Positions 52,451 to 63,956 of a stretch of DNA of 64,000 nt are shown piece after piece. The translations under genes were made by a program, and so were the position numbers. How positions within the stretch are numbered: position 1 is the first letter of the stretch; each line of letters begins with the position of its first letter. Below the pieces are notes generated by a model. The model made no database searches and had not been told where the DNA came from. It saw nothing but the letters and a program-made list of their open reading frames with translations. This DNA comes from CADEEX01 sp964577955 (GTDB lineage Bacteria; Acidobacteriota; Vicinamibacteria; Vicinamibacterales; CAVVIG01): NCBI GenBank assembly GCA_964577955.1, contig CAZOAZ010000030.1, positions 1-64,000 on the forward strand, given 5' to 3'.

Positions 52451-52514
52451 TGGGAACGTATTGAAACACCTTTTGCCGCCCCCTGCACGTGACCATGTCA
52501 TGATCTTCAAAATC

Positions 52515-54878
<2,364 letters not shown>

Positions 54879-54895
54879 GACACTTGCGCCACGAA

Positions 54896-54983
54896 AAGCT
54901 TCACAACGAGACCGCAGAGACCAGAGAGATCTCTTTTCCAAAAGAATGCTCTGCGCCCTCAGCGGTCTCGCTGTAAAGTTCTT
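54896..54983. repeat. CGCAGA-type long palindrome, copy C
   Basis: AAGCTTCACAACGAGACCGC at the left pairs imperfectly with GCGGTCTCGCTGTAAAGTT at the right, over 88 bases, with internal CAGAGAGATCTCTTTT. It follows the UvrA-like stop and precedes the end of the GxxExxY gene, which reads toward it. Confidence 0.75.
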
Positions 54984-55009
54984 GGCAGGTCGCAGCGTGA
55001 GTGCCGAGA

Positions 55010-55402
55010 TCAGGAGTCCCCGGTCCAGCCGTTGACCACACGACGAAGGCCCTGCTCGACCAGCCACTTGACGTTGAAATTCAACAGCAGACCTGTTGGC
55101 CGGTTAGACAACCGAAGATAGGAGAGGAGCTGGGCGGTGTGGACGGGCAGGAGTTGTTCCACGGACTTGACCTCAACGACCACGCGATCGTCCACGATCA
55201 GATCGAGTCGATACCCGACTCCAACTGGTTGACCGTGGTAGATGACCGGCAGCGGCAGTTCCTGAGCAACGGTCAGTCCCCGCTCCGCGAGCTCCAGTTT
55301 GAGGCATCCTCGATACGCGGACTCGAGAAGGCCCGGTCCAAGTGCGCGATGAACCTCGATTGCGGCGCCGATGATCGTTCGCGTCAGGGGGTCGTCGGGC
55401 AT
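55010..55402 (-). CDS. GxxExxY-family protein with PD-(D/E)XK-like motif
   Basis: A 130-residue protein of the GxxExxY family: the signature GLLESAY (G-x2-E-x2-Y) is intact. The core RLDLIVDDRVVVEVK gives Asp, then Glu-x-Lys, as in PD-(D/E)XK nuclease folds; TAQLLSYLRLSN and GLLLNFNVKWL complete the domain. No confirmed function is known to me. The gene sits exactly between palindromes C (54896-54983) and D (55525-55611), both of the same family. The start is uncertain; GTG at 55423 is also possible. Confidence 0.75.
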   Translation of the reverse strand: MPDDPLTRTIIGAAIEVHRALGPGLLESAYRGCLKLELAERGLTVAQELPLPVIYHGQPVGVGYRLDLIVDDRVVVEVKSVEQLLPVHTAQLLSYLRLSNRPTGLLLNFNVKWLVEQGLRRVVNGWTGDS

Positions 55403-55524
55403 GCCGGCAGCGGCTGCAAACACTTGGCCGCTGCCATTTCGCAGCAGAGCCGCGAATTGTCAGATGAGGGATCGCAAATTTTGACAAGCCGCGTCGATTT
55501 GGCGTGATCGTTTCTGACACGATC

Positions 55525-55611
55525 AAAAGCTTCACAACGAGAACGCAGAATTCGCAGAGATCTCTTCGGGAAGAAGCTCTGCGAGCTCAGCGGTCTCGTT
55601 GTGAAGCTTTT
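55525..55611. repeat. CGCAGA-type long palindrome, copy D
   Basis: AAAAGCTTCACAACGAGA (55525-55542) is the perfect reverse complement of 55594-55611. The inside has GCAGAATTCGCAGAGATC and its imperfect complement. It is the cleanest of the four copies and ends 3 bases before the RidA gene stop. Confidence 0.85.
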
Positions 55612-55613
55612 AT

Positions 55614-56402
55614 TCAATGTTTGCGGGCGGTCAACGTGATCTCGACCAGATAGTCCGGCGAAGTGAGACGCGCGACGACGGTTGATGGCTGCGGCGGATC
55701 GCCGGTGAAGTACCCGCGATAGACGGCATACACTTCGTCTCTTGCCGATGGGTCCACGATGTGGAACTGCGCGCTGACGACATCTTTGAACGTCATGCCG
55801 GCGGCGGCGAGTATTGCGGCGGCGTTTTCCATCGCCACCCAGGTTTGAGTGTGGATCGTCCCTTTGACAGTTGAATTGTCGCGACCGTTCCGGCTGATCA
55901 ATCCCGACATGAAAAGAGTGTCGCCGGACTTGATGCCGTAGCTGTAGGGATTGGTCGTCAGCCAGCCGGCTGGATTGACGACGGTTCGTTGGACGCCGTT
56001 CGGGGCCGCGGTTACCGACATTTCGATCAAGGCGTCGTCCGGCAGCGGCGAGATGACGGTGGTCCGCGCCGGAGGCGCCGTCGGGAGGTACCGTCGGTAG
56101 ATCTCGTTCATCGCCGCGAAGTCGCTCTGATTCTTGAGCGACACCCTGACGCTGACCGTGTTCGAGAGTCGTGATCCAGCGGCCTGAAGCATCCCGTCGA
56201 TGTGTTCCAGGATCGTTTCTGTTTGACGCTCGAGATCGCCCTCCGGAGCTCGAACTCCAGCGACGGACAGGAACCCGCCGATATCGACGGCGCCCGTGAC
56301 CGGCGCTGGAGGATCGAGACGCGCGGCGAACGGCGTCGGATATAGCGCGTATAGCGAGCCGAGCGTTATCGTCGTCACCGCGAATGAAATCATCAGTCGC
56401 AT
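55614..56402 (-). CDS. exported tandem RidA (YjgF) protein
   Basis: A 262-residue protein with two RidA domains (about 40-140 and 155-262), a form not seen in the usual single-domain enamine deaminase. A signal peptide-like N-terminus (MRLMISFAVTTITLGSLYALY) suggests export. The catalytic Arg is kept in the first domain (PPARTTVISPLPDD) but is Ser in the second (PQPSTVVARLTSPD), so only one site could be active. RidA normally hydrolyses 2-aminoacrylate imines in the cytoplasm; a periplasmic role is unexpected. Confidence 0.8.
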   Translation of the reverse strand: MRLMISFAVTTITLGSLYALYPTPFAARLDPPAPVTGAVDIGGFLSVAGVRAPEGDLERQTETILEHIDGMLQAAGSRLSNTVSVRVSLKNQSDFAAMNEIYRRYLPTAPPARTTVISPLPDDALIEMSVTAAPNGVQRTVVNPAGWLTTNPYSYGIKSGDTLFMSGLISRNGRDNSTVKGTIHTQTWVAMENAAAILAAAGMTFKDVVSAQFHIVDPSARDEVYAVYRGYFTGDPPQPSTVVARLTSPDYLVEITLTARKH

Positions 56403-56420
56403 ATGTGAATGCTCACAATG

Positions 56421-56638
56421 AACCACAGAGGACACCGAGTTCACAGAGAGAACGCTCGAGGCGCGCCGCTTCGCGGCGTGACGGGACGAGCCGAGCTGGA
56501 ATCGAACGAGTCCAGCGGATTTGATTCGACTCGTTCGATTCCACCTCGGCTCGTCCCGTTCGCAGGCCTGCTTAGCAGGCCTCGCCTCGAGCGTTTAGTG
56601 CCAGCCGAGTCTCTGTGCTCTCTGTGACCTCTGTGGTT
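56421..56638. repeat. 218-bp triple-nested hairpin (AACCACAGAGG family, copy 2)
   Basis: Three nested arm pairs: AACCACAGAGG (56421-56431) with CCTCTGTGGTT (56628-56638); AACGCTCGAGGCG (56451-56463) with CGCCTCGAGCGTT (56583-56595), both perfect; and an inner 32-base pair at 56481-56512 and 56528-56559 with one mismatch and a 15-base loop. It lies between the receptor stop (56658) and the RidA start (56402), on the same strand. It looks like a MITE-type element but could also block transcription. No gene is inside. Confidence 0.85.
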
Positions 56639-56657
56639 TGCTTCGTCCGTCTGTCGA

Positions 56658-59561
56658 TTAGAACTCGACGCGCACGCCGAGCTGCGCCTGACGTGGCACG
56701 TAGGCGTTGCCGGAGTTGGCAACCGGCAGGCCGAAGTTCACCGAGTCGAGCTGCGTCGTATAGCTGCCGTAGTTGCTGGCGTTGAAGACGTTGAAGACTT
56801 CGGCCAGCAGCGTGACGCTCGCGGTCCCGCCCAACTTGATGCTGCGCGACACGCGCAGGTCGACTTTGTGCAGCGGCAGGCCGCGCAGCGCGTTGCGCGG
56901 CCAGACGGCGCCGGTCGCAATGACCGCCGGACCTTCCCAGCGGTCGAGAACGGCCTCGGGAATCGTGATCGGGGCCCCGAGATTCAGCCGGTTCGTGCCA
57001 GGTTTGCCGTACGGCCTCCCCGAAAGCGTCGCGTTGTAGTGCGCGCCCGAGCCATACAGGAACGAGCCGGCCAGCGTGAAGCGCCAGGGAAGGTTGAGAA
57101 TCGCGTTGGCGCGCAGCGTGTCGCGCTGGAAATCAGCCGACTGCGAGTAGTTCTCGTCCATGTCGAACTGGTTGTTCGCCTGGATCCCGAACCCGGTCGT
57201 GTCGTCGTTCTTCCGCAGCGTGCGCGTGTAGGTGATGCCGCCCTGGAACTGATGACTGAAGCGGCGAGTGAACGAACTCGACAACAGCACGGTCTCGGTC
57301 CGGCCGCGGCTCTCCATCCATTGAATCTGGCCATACGACGGATTCGGCCGGCCAGCCCTGGCGGGATCGAGGTTGTACCCCGTCACCGGATCGTAGAAAA
57401 GATTCGGGTCGCGGCCGCGGACCTGATTCCGTTCTTCGAGTGCCGTCAGATCCAGATCGAATCCCATCACCGCGCCGAGCTGTTTCTGGAAGCCGATCGA
57501 GCTCTGCCAGCTGTACGGGTCCACGTAGTCGGAGGCGATGATCCGCGGCGCCTGGGTGACGAAGACGCGCCCAGAGAGATAGTCGTCAGCGCTGACGCCG
57601 CGCGTCGGGTTTTCCATGAACCCCGGACCGTTGGGCGTCAGGCTCGCCGAGACCGACCGGTTGAAGTACTGGTGGCTGTAGGTGACGTTCGAGACGGGGG
57701 TGTTGTAGTAGAGCCCGGACCCGCCGCGGATGACGAGGTCGTTCTTGCCGCCAACGTTGTAGGCAAATCCGACTCGCGGCGCGACGTTGTTGAGATCGCG
57801 GATGCCGGTCTTGTAGCCGAAGTCGCCCGACTCGCGGCCGTTTTTGATCGTGATGACGGTGTCGGTGACACCGGGCGGATCGGTCGCCCCCCAGTCCACG
57901 TCGTAGCGGACGCCGAAGTTGACGGTCAGGTTGTCGGTGATCCGCCAGTTGTCGCCGAACCACGCCGCCAGCGTCGGCCGCGGAATGTCAATCAGGTAGT
58001 CCGGATTGAAGTTGATGTCGAAGCGCTGCAGATACGGCTCGAGCCCGCTGATATCCCAGGCCGCGGGGTTGTTCCACGCCTCGGCGGGGAAACGGCGTTC
58101 GAGCTCGGCATCCGACGGCCGCGTGTTGAACGTGTAGGTGCCGCGCCGGTTGAGCGACCAGACCTTGGTGTCGTGAACCCGGAGGAACTCCGCACCGAAT
58201 TTGGCGTCGTGCCGGTTGACGTGCCAGTTCACGTCGGAGCGGAGGCTCAGCGTGTTCTGCCACGTGTCGTTCGGATAGTTCGCGGCGCCGCCCACGGTCA
58301 GACCCGGAAAATCGAACTGGGGCACATAGAACGGCGTGCTGTGGAACGGCACGTCCATCTCCGGCTGGGCGTCGTTGTACCAGGAGAACCGGTTGACGCC
58401 GCCCTGCACCTGCATCATCAGGCTGCTGCTGATGATGTGCGTCCAGGTCGCCGCCACGTTGGTCGAGTACGACTTCAGGTTGTCGGCGGTTGACGGATGC
58501 GCCGTGCCGCTGGTGATCGAGAACGGATTGGAGAACGCCCATCGCTGCGCCCGGACGCTGAAGGTGTCCGAACTCGACTGCTGATAGTCGACGCGACCGA
58601 GATAGTTTTCGTTGATCGGCTTCGACTCGAACTGAAAGGTCTGGTGAGGCAGCCGGGTCGGCGCGAGAAACGCGTCGGCGGGCTGACGTTCGTATTCGTA
58701 CGATCCGAAGAAGTGCATCCGGTCCTTGACCAGCGGCCCACCCAGCGTGCCGCCCACCTGCTGATTCTCGAACGGCAGGACGATGCCGGCGACCGGGTCG
58801 GCGGCGTTCAAACTCGCGTCGCGGAAGAATCCGTAAGTCGAGCCCCGCAGCTGATTCGTGCCGGAGCGGGAGACCGCCTGCACCTGCATGCCGGTCGAGC
58901 GCCCCTGGGTGATGTCGAACATGTTGGTGACGATCTGAAATTCCGCGATCGCTTCCCGGCTGACTTTCGGCTGGCCGAATCCGGAGCCGGCCACTCGCTG
59001 CGTGATCTGCTGCCCATCGAGATTGAGCTGGAACTGATCGTCGGCGGCGCCGGGCGTGTTTGTGACATTGTTCGCCGTCACGCCTTTCACCATCAGCGAG
59101 AGCTCCTGCCAGTTCCGCCCCTGTAGCGGCAGCTCGGCCATCTGCCGGCGGTCGATGTTTCCCGCTACCTGGGACGACGTGGTGTCGACGAGCGGCGCCT
59201 GTTGCGTCACCGTGATCATTTCTTCGATCGACGCGACCTTCATCGAAACCGACGGAACTGTCGCGTTCTGGCCGACCAGCAGTTCGAGGCTGGGGATTTC
59301 GACGGTCGCGAACCCGCCGAGCTCGATACGGATCTTGTAGCGTCCAGGCGCGAGCCGGTCGAGGCGGAAGCGCCCGTCCTCTTCCGTGACCGCGACGGTT
59401 TGCACGCCGGTATTGATCTCGGTCGCGGTAACCGTGGTGCCCGGCAGGACCGCCGAGGATTCGTCGACGACGATCCCTTGCACGGTCGCCGTCTGCGCCA
59501 CGGCGAGGCGCGGCGCCAGCAGGATCGCGAGCGCGATCAACCAACCCTTGTAACGGGACAT
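56658..59561 (-). CDS. Oar-like TonB-dependent receptor
   Basis: A 967-residue outer-membrane receptor. Signal peptide: GWLIALAILLAPRLAVAQ. Residues about 25-110 are a carboxypeptidase-regulatory-like domain (VQGIVVDESSAVLPGTTV), then a plug (ITVTQQAPLVDTTSSQV) and a beta-barrel ending VRVEF with a terminal Phe for BAM. GGAGG lies 8 bases before the ATG at 59561. Proteins of this kind are abundant in acidobacteria and import or bind polymers; the ligand is not predictable. A hairpin element follows its stop. Confidence 0.9.
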   Translation of the reverse strand: MSRYKGWLIALAILLAPRLAVAQTATVQGIVVDESSAVLPGTTVTATEINTGVQTVAVTEEDGRFRLDRLAPGRYKIRIELGGFATVEIPSLELLVGQNATVPSVSMKVASIEEMITVTQQAPLVDTTSSQVAGNIDRRQMAELPLQGRNWQELSLMVKGVTANNVTNTPGAADDQFQLNLDGQQITQRVAGSGFGQPKVSREAIAEFQIVTNMFDITQGRSTGMQVQAVSRSGTNQLRGSTYGFFRDASLNAADPVAGIVLPFENQQVGGTLGGPLVKDRMHFFGSYEYERQPADAFLAPTRLPHQTFQFESKPINENYLGRVDYQQSSSDTFSVRAQRWAFSNPFSITSGTAHPSTADNLKSYSTNVAATWTHIISSSLMMQVQGGVNRFSWYNDAQPEMDVPFHSTPFYVPQFDFPGLTVGGAANYPNDTWQNTLSLRSDVNWHVNRHDAKFGAEFLRVHDTKVWSLNRRGTYTFNTRPSDAELERRFPAEAWNNPAAWDISGLEPYLQRFDINFNPDYLIDIPRPTLAAWFGDNWRITDNLTVNFGVRYDVDWGATDPPGVTDTVITIKNGRESGDFGYKTGIRDLNNVAPRVGFAYNVGGKNDLVIRGGSGLYYNTPVSNVTYSHQYFNRSVSASLTPNGPGFMENPTRGVSADDYLSGRVFVTQAPRIIASDYVDPYSWQSSIGFQKQLGAVMGFDLDLTALEERNQVRGRDPNLFYDPVTGYNLDPARAGRPNPSYGQIQWMESRGRTETVLLSSSFTRRFSHQFQGGITYTRTLRKNDDTTGFGIQANNQFDMDENYSQSADFQRDTLRANAILNLPWRFTLAGSFLYGSGAHYNATLSGRPYGKPGTNRLNLGAPITIPEAVLDRWEGPAVIATGAVWPRNALRGLPLHKVDLRVSRSIKLGGTASVTLLAEVFNVFNASNYGSYTTQLDSVNFGLPVANSGNAYVPRQAQLGVRVEF

Positions 59562-60055
59562 CAGCGGCCCTCCTTCAGCGAGAAAGCGACGACGACGTGT
59601 CGTGCCGCACCGCTGAGCAAGCACGGGGCCAGGCACGCGCGAGAACGTCTGGTCAGCGATTTCGCTGCGAAAAAGGCCGATCGATGGCGATCGCGCCGCC
59701 GCGTCGCTTCAGAAAGATCAACAACGTCGTCGATCCGGCGCAACTGATCCCGACCGAATTGTTTCTTTCGGCGTGTGAGAAGAAGGCGTTCGACGAATTC
59801 GCTGCGGAAAGCGCGCGGCGCCGTGTCATCGCCCGTCGTTGTCACGTCGACAAGTTTGAAGATTTCGCGGCGACGAGACCAACAACCCTGTGCGCATCGC
59901 GTGGAACGCCGGCGCGCGCGCGACGTTGGCGATCGTCCATCAAGTCACTCACGCACAGAGAGTTGAGTGGTGATTCGCGTGTCAGCCGTTAGTTGTCAAG
60001 GGAGTGGAATCCAGCTTGCACAGAGCGACCGCAGTCTGCGCGCTACGGAGGTCAA
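59562..60055. other. divergent intergenic region (494 bp)
   Basis: No gene is supported on either strand. It separates the Oar-like receptor (minus) from the DUF1592 gene (plus) and must contain both promoters. TTGTCA at 59993-59998 is a possible -35 for the plus strand, but no matching -10 was found. GGAGG precedes both starts. Confidence 0.4.
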
Positions 60056-62545
60056 ATGAAAAATCGTTGGGGCTGCCTGGTGATCGCGCTGGTGATCGTG
60101 ATCGCTCCCACCGCGGTTCGCACCGCCCCTCCAGCGGTCGACGCACCACCCAAAGCCTTCCTGGATACCTACTGCAGCAGTTGCCACAACCAGCGCGTCA
60201 AGAGCGGCGGGTTGACGCTCGACGCGATGGACGTGACGAACGTCGCAGCCCATGCACCCGAGTGGGAGAAGGTCGTCGTCAAGCTGCGCGCCGGTCTGAT
60301 GCCGCCGTCGGGTATGCCGCGGCCGGACGCGGCCGTCATCGACAGCTTCTCGTCGTCGCTCGAAGCCGCGCTCGATCGCGCCGCCGAGGCGCACCCCAAC
60401 CCCGGCCGTACTGAGCCGTTCCATCGCTTGAACCGTGCCGAGTACCGAAACGCGGTCCGCGATCTACTGGCGCTCGACATCGACGTGCATACGATGCTGC
60501 CGCACGACGAGGTCAGCTACGGGTTCGACAATATTGCCGGTGTGCTGAAGCTGTCGCCGCTCCTGACCGAGCGCTATCTCAATACCGCGCAGAAGGTCGC
60601 CCGGCTCGCGCTGGGCACACCGGCGCCGCCAAACGGCGAATTGTTCCGGCTCTCCGAGCAGTTCGATCAGGACGTGCGGCTACCAGGCATGCCGGCCGGT
60701 ACCCGCGGCGGCACGCAGGTCAACTACTTCGCGTCACGCGACGGCCACTACGTCCTCAAGGCCCGACTGGCCCGCGGCGTCGACTACGACATCCCGCATT
60801 TTCTCGGCGAGCAGCACCTGGAGATCAGCGTCGACGGCGAGCCGGTGAAAGTCTTTACGCTGCCCGCGACGCCGGGTGTGGCGCTGAACATCGAACGCCA
60901 GATCTATCCAGCGCCGGGAACGCCGCCGCCCGCTGCTCGCCGCCGCAACACTGAAACTCCGCCGTCCGATCCGCCCGTGGCAGTCCTGACCGGCGAAGAG
61001 CGCAACCACATCGACGACAACTGGGTGGTCCGCGTGCCGATGACCGCCGGCTACCACGATGTCCGCGCCACCTTCCTGAGCAAGACCAACGCCGTGTCTG
61101 AAGGCTTCAGGCGCCCCTTTCTACGCCCGTATTTCGGCCGCGGCGACGACGACATCAGAGAGACGCGCGAGGGCGCGGCGCTTCAGTCGCTCGAGATCAT
61201 GGGCCCGCTCGACCCGGGCGGCGCGGCGACTTCGGAGAGCTATCGCCGCGTCTTCGTATGCCGTCCGACCAAGCCGAGTGAGGAAACCCCATGCGCGAAG
61301 ACGATTCTGACCACGCTGGCGAAGCGCGCCTATCGGCGCGCGCCAACCGACGACGACATCAAGGTGCTCCTGGGGTTCTATGCGGATGGCCGCACGAACG
61401 GCGACTTCGATCACGGCATCGAGATCGCCCTCCAGAGGATTCTGGTGAGCCCGTCGTTCCTGTTTCGGACCGAGTTTGCGCCCACGTCCGACGCCGCGAT
61501 TCGCAGCGGTAGCTACGCCGTCAGCGATGTCACCCTGGCTTCGCGGCTGTCGTTCTTCCTCTGGAGCAGCATTCCAGACGACGAACTGCTCGATCTGGCG
61601 ATTGCCGGCAGACTGCGGCAGCCGGGCGTGCTCGAGCGCCAGGCCCGCCGGATGCTGGCCGATCCGAAGGCGCAGGCCTTCACCAAGAACTTCGCGGGCC
61701 AGTGGCTGAACCTGCGCAAACTGCCAGAGATCAAGCCAGACCCGTTCCTCTTTCCGGATCATGGCGACGCCTTGTCGCTGGCGTTTGAACGGGAAGCCGA
61801 GCTCTTCTTCGACAGCATCGTTCGCGAGGACCGGCCGACACTCGAACTGCTGACTGCCAACTACACGTTCGTCAATGAACGGCTGGCGGCGCACTACGGC
61901 ATCTCGAACGTCAAGGGGATTGGGTTTCAGCGGGTCACCCTGGCCGACGACAGTCCGCGCCGCGGACTGCTCGGCAAGGGCGCGGTCCTCAGCGTGACGG
62001 CATTTCCGAACCGAACCTCACCGGTCGTTCGCGGCAAGTGGGTGCTGGATCAGCTGCTCGGCGCGCCGCCACCAGAGCCGCCGCCCAACGTTCCGGCGCT
62101 CGCCGAGAACGGCGAGCGGGTCACCAAAGTTCTGTCGATGCGGCAGCGGGTCGAGCTCCACCGGGCCAACGCCGTTTGTGCGTCCTGCCACAAGCTCATG
62201 GATCCGATTGGCTTTGCGCTCGAGAAGTTCGACGCGATCGGCCGCTACCGAGAGTTCGACGAGAACTACGAGCCGATCGACAGCTCCGGCGTGTACCCAG
62301 ACGGGACGCGCATCGACGGCCCGCTCGGATTGCGCCAGGTCCTGGTGAAGCACTCGACCCGGTTCTACACCAACGTCACCAACAAGCTGCTGACCTATGC
62401 GTTGGGCCGCGGCGTGGAGTACTACGACGCCCCGGCCGTTCGCACCATCCTTCGCGACGCGGCGCCGACCGACTACCGGTTCGCGTCGATCATCCTCGGC
62501 ATCGTCAAGAGCGCGCCATTTCAGATGAGGAGAATCGAGTCATGA
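60056..62545 (+). CDS. DUF1592/DUF1588-type cytochrome protein
   Basis: An 829-residue exported protein with a fixed multi-domain layout: a signal peptide (WGCLVIALVIVIAPTAV), Planctomycete-type cytochrome PSCyt1 with CSSCH (40-44), DUF1587 (HRLNRAEYRNAVRDLLALD), a beta-rich insert, DUF1595, DUF1592 (LSFFLWSSIPDDELL), DUF1588 (RTSPVVRGKWVLDQLLG and CASCHKLMDPIGFALEKFDAIG) and DUF1585 at the end. A second CxxCH (CASCH) lies in DUF1588. Function is unknown; the pair with DUF1552 is strictly conserved. It overlaps the next gene by ATGA. Confidence 0.9.
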   Translation: MKNRWGCLVIALVIVIAPTAVRTAPPAVDAPPKAFLDTYCSSCHNQRVKSGGLTLDAMDVTNVAAHAPEWEKVVVKLRAGLMPPSGMPRPDAAVIDSFSSSLEAALDRAAEAHPNPGRTEPFHRLNRAEYRNAVRDLLALDIDVHTMLPHDEVSYGFDNIAGVLKLSPLLTERYLNTAQKVARLALGTPAPPNGELFRLSEQFDQDVRLPGMPAGTRGGTQVNYFASRDGHYVLKARLARGVDYDIPHFLGEQHLEISVDGEPVKVFTLPATPGVALNIERQIYPAPGTPPPAARRRNTETPPSDPPVAVLTGEERNHIDDNWVVRVPMTAGYHDVRATFLSKTNAVSEGFRRPFLRPYFGRGDDDIRETREGAALQSLEIMGPLDPGGAATSESYRRVFVCRPTKPSEETPCAKTILTTLAKRAYRRAPTDDDIKVLLGFYADGRTNGDFDHGIEIALQRILVSPSFLFRTEFAPTSDAAIRSGSYAVSDVTLASRLSFFLWSSIPDDELLDLAIAGRLRQPGVLERQARRMLADPKAQAFTKNFAGQWLNLRKLPEIKPDPFLFPDHGDALSLAFEREAELFFDSIVREDRPTLELLTANYTFVNERLAAHYGISNVKGIGFQRVTLADDSPRRGLLGKGAVLSVTAFPNRTSPVVRGKWVLDQLLGAPPPEPPPNVPALAENGERVTKVLSMRQRVELHRANAVCASCHKLMDPIGFALEKFDAIGRYREFDENYEPIDSSGVYPDGTRIDGPLGLRQVLVKHSTRFYTNVTNKLLTYALGRGVEYYDAPAVRTILRDAAPTDYRFASIILGIVKSAPFQMRRIES

Positions 62546-63933
62546 TCATCACGAAGAAAGCCCTGTCGCGCCGCACCGTTCTGCGCGGCATGGGCATGGC
62601 GCTGGCGCTGCCGTACCTGGACGCCATGGTGCCCGCGCTGTCGGCGGTGAGCGGCAAGCGGCCGCAACGGTACGGCTTCTTCTACATGCCGAACGGCGTG
62701 TCGATGAACCATACCGGCGTCGACTACTGGAAGCCGAAGACGGTCGGCCGCAACTTTGAATTCTCGACCATCCTGAAACCGCTCGAACCGTTCCGCGATC
62801 AGATGACGGTCATCTCCGGCCTCCACCATCGCTCCGCGGAGAGTCTCGGCGACGGCAACGGCGACCACACGCGCAGCACCGGCACCTGGTTGACCGGCAC
62901 GCACATCAAGCGCACCGAAGGCTCCGACCTGCGCGCCGGCATCTCGGCCGACCAGGTCATCGCCGCGAAGATCGGTCAGGAGACCTCCGTGCCGTCGCTC
63001 GAGATGGCGATTCTTCCCGACGGACTGATGAACGGTGGTTGCGATACCGGCTACAGCTGCGCCTATGGGACGACGCTCTCGTGGTCGTCGCCGTCGACGC
63101 CGCTGCCGACGCAGACCAGTCCGCGTCTCGTGTTCGAGCAGTTGTTCGGCGACGGCGGGCCGGCGTCACAACAGCGGCTGGCGCTGCGCACCAAGAACAG
63201 CATCCTCGACTCGGCGACCGCGGAGATGGCACGGTTCCAGGCGAAGCTGGGAGCTTCAGACAAGGCCGTCGTTTCAGATTATCTCGACGTCCTCCGCGAA
63301 GTAGAACGGCGGATTCAGCGCGCCGAGCAGAACCAGGCCGAATCGCCGCTGCCCGAGTACACGCGTCCTGGCATCGGCGTGCCCGATCGCTTCGACGATC
63401 ACGTGAAGTTGATGTTTGACCTGACCTGCCTGGCCTATCAGGCGGACGTCACACGCGTCACCACCTTCATGTATGGCGGCGAGCAGCGCGCCCGGATGTA
63501 CCCGGAAATGGGATTCACCGAGAACCATCACTCGATGTCGCATCACGGCAACAACCCCGACAACATGGCCCGCTACGCGAAGCTGTGCACCTGGGAGGCG
63601 CAGCTCTTTGGATACCTCCTCGAGAAGATGAAGGCGACGCCCGACGGCGACGGCAATCTCCTCGATCACTCGCTGCTGATGTTCGGCGGCGGGATGAGCG
63701 ATGCCAACATCCACTCACATATCGACCTGCCGACGGCGATTCTCGGTGGCGCGGGTGGGTTCAAAGGTAATCGTCACGTCGTCACACCCATGGGCACGCC
63801 GCTCTCGAACCTCCTGCTCACCATCGTCAACAACGCCGGCGTGCCGCTGGACGACTTCGGCGACAGCACCGGCGCGCTCGATCTCGACGCGCTCACGAAG
63901 GACAAACCCCCAACGCCGTCCGAGGGGGTCTGA
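62542..63933 (+). CDS. DUF1552 exported protein
   Basis: A 463-residue protein that is the usual partner of DUF1592 proteins. A twin-arginine-like start (SRRTVLRGMGMALALPYLDAM) is followed by RYGFFYMPNGVSMN, LLDHSLLMFGGGMSD and HSHIDLPTAILGGAGG, resembling alkaline-phosphatase-type folds of the DUF1501/DUF1552 group. Ordered acidic and His residues may bind metal, but activity is unproven. The ATGA overlap and AGGAG upstream fix the start. Confidence 0.9.
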   Translation: MIITKKALSRRTVLRGMGMALALPYLDAMVPALSAVSGKRPQRYGFFYMPNGVSMNHTGVDYWKPKTVGRNFEFSTILKPLEPFRDQMTVISGLHHRSAESLGDGNGDHTRSTGTWLTGTHIKRTEGSDLRAGISADQVIAAKIGQETSVPSLEMAILPDGLMNGGCDTGYSCAYGTTLSWSSPSTPLPTQTSPRLVFEQLFGDGGPASQQRLALRTKNSILDSATAEMARFQAKLGASDKAVVSDYLDVLREVERRIQRAEQNQAESPLPEYTRPGIGVPDRFDDHVKLMFDLTCLAYQADVTRVTTFMYGGEQRARMYPEMGFTENHHSMSHHGNNPDNMARYAKLCTWEAQLFGYLLEKMKATPDGDGNLLDHSLLMFGGGMSDANIHSHIDLPTAILGGAGGFKGNRHVVTPMGTPLSNLLLTIVNNAGVPLDDFGDSTGALDLDALTKDKPPTPSEGV

Positions 63934-63956
63934 GCCATGGCCTTGATCAGCATCTT

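Noticed and set aside
56481..56559. T-arm-like GTTCGATTCC and its complement, suggesting a tRNA
   Set aside because: Both occur as arms of one long hairpin; no acceptor stem, anticodon arm or CCA context is present.
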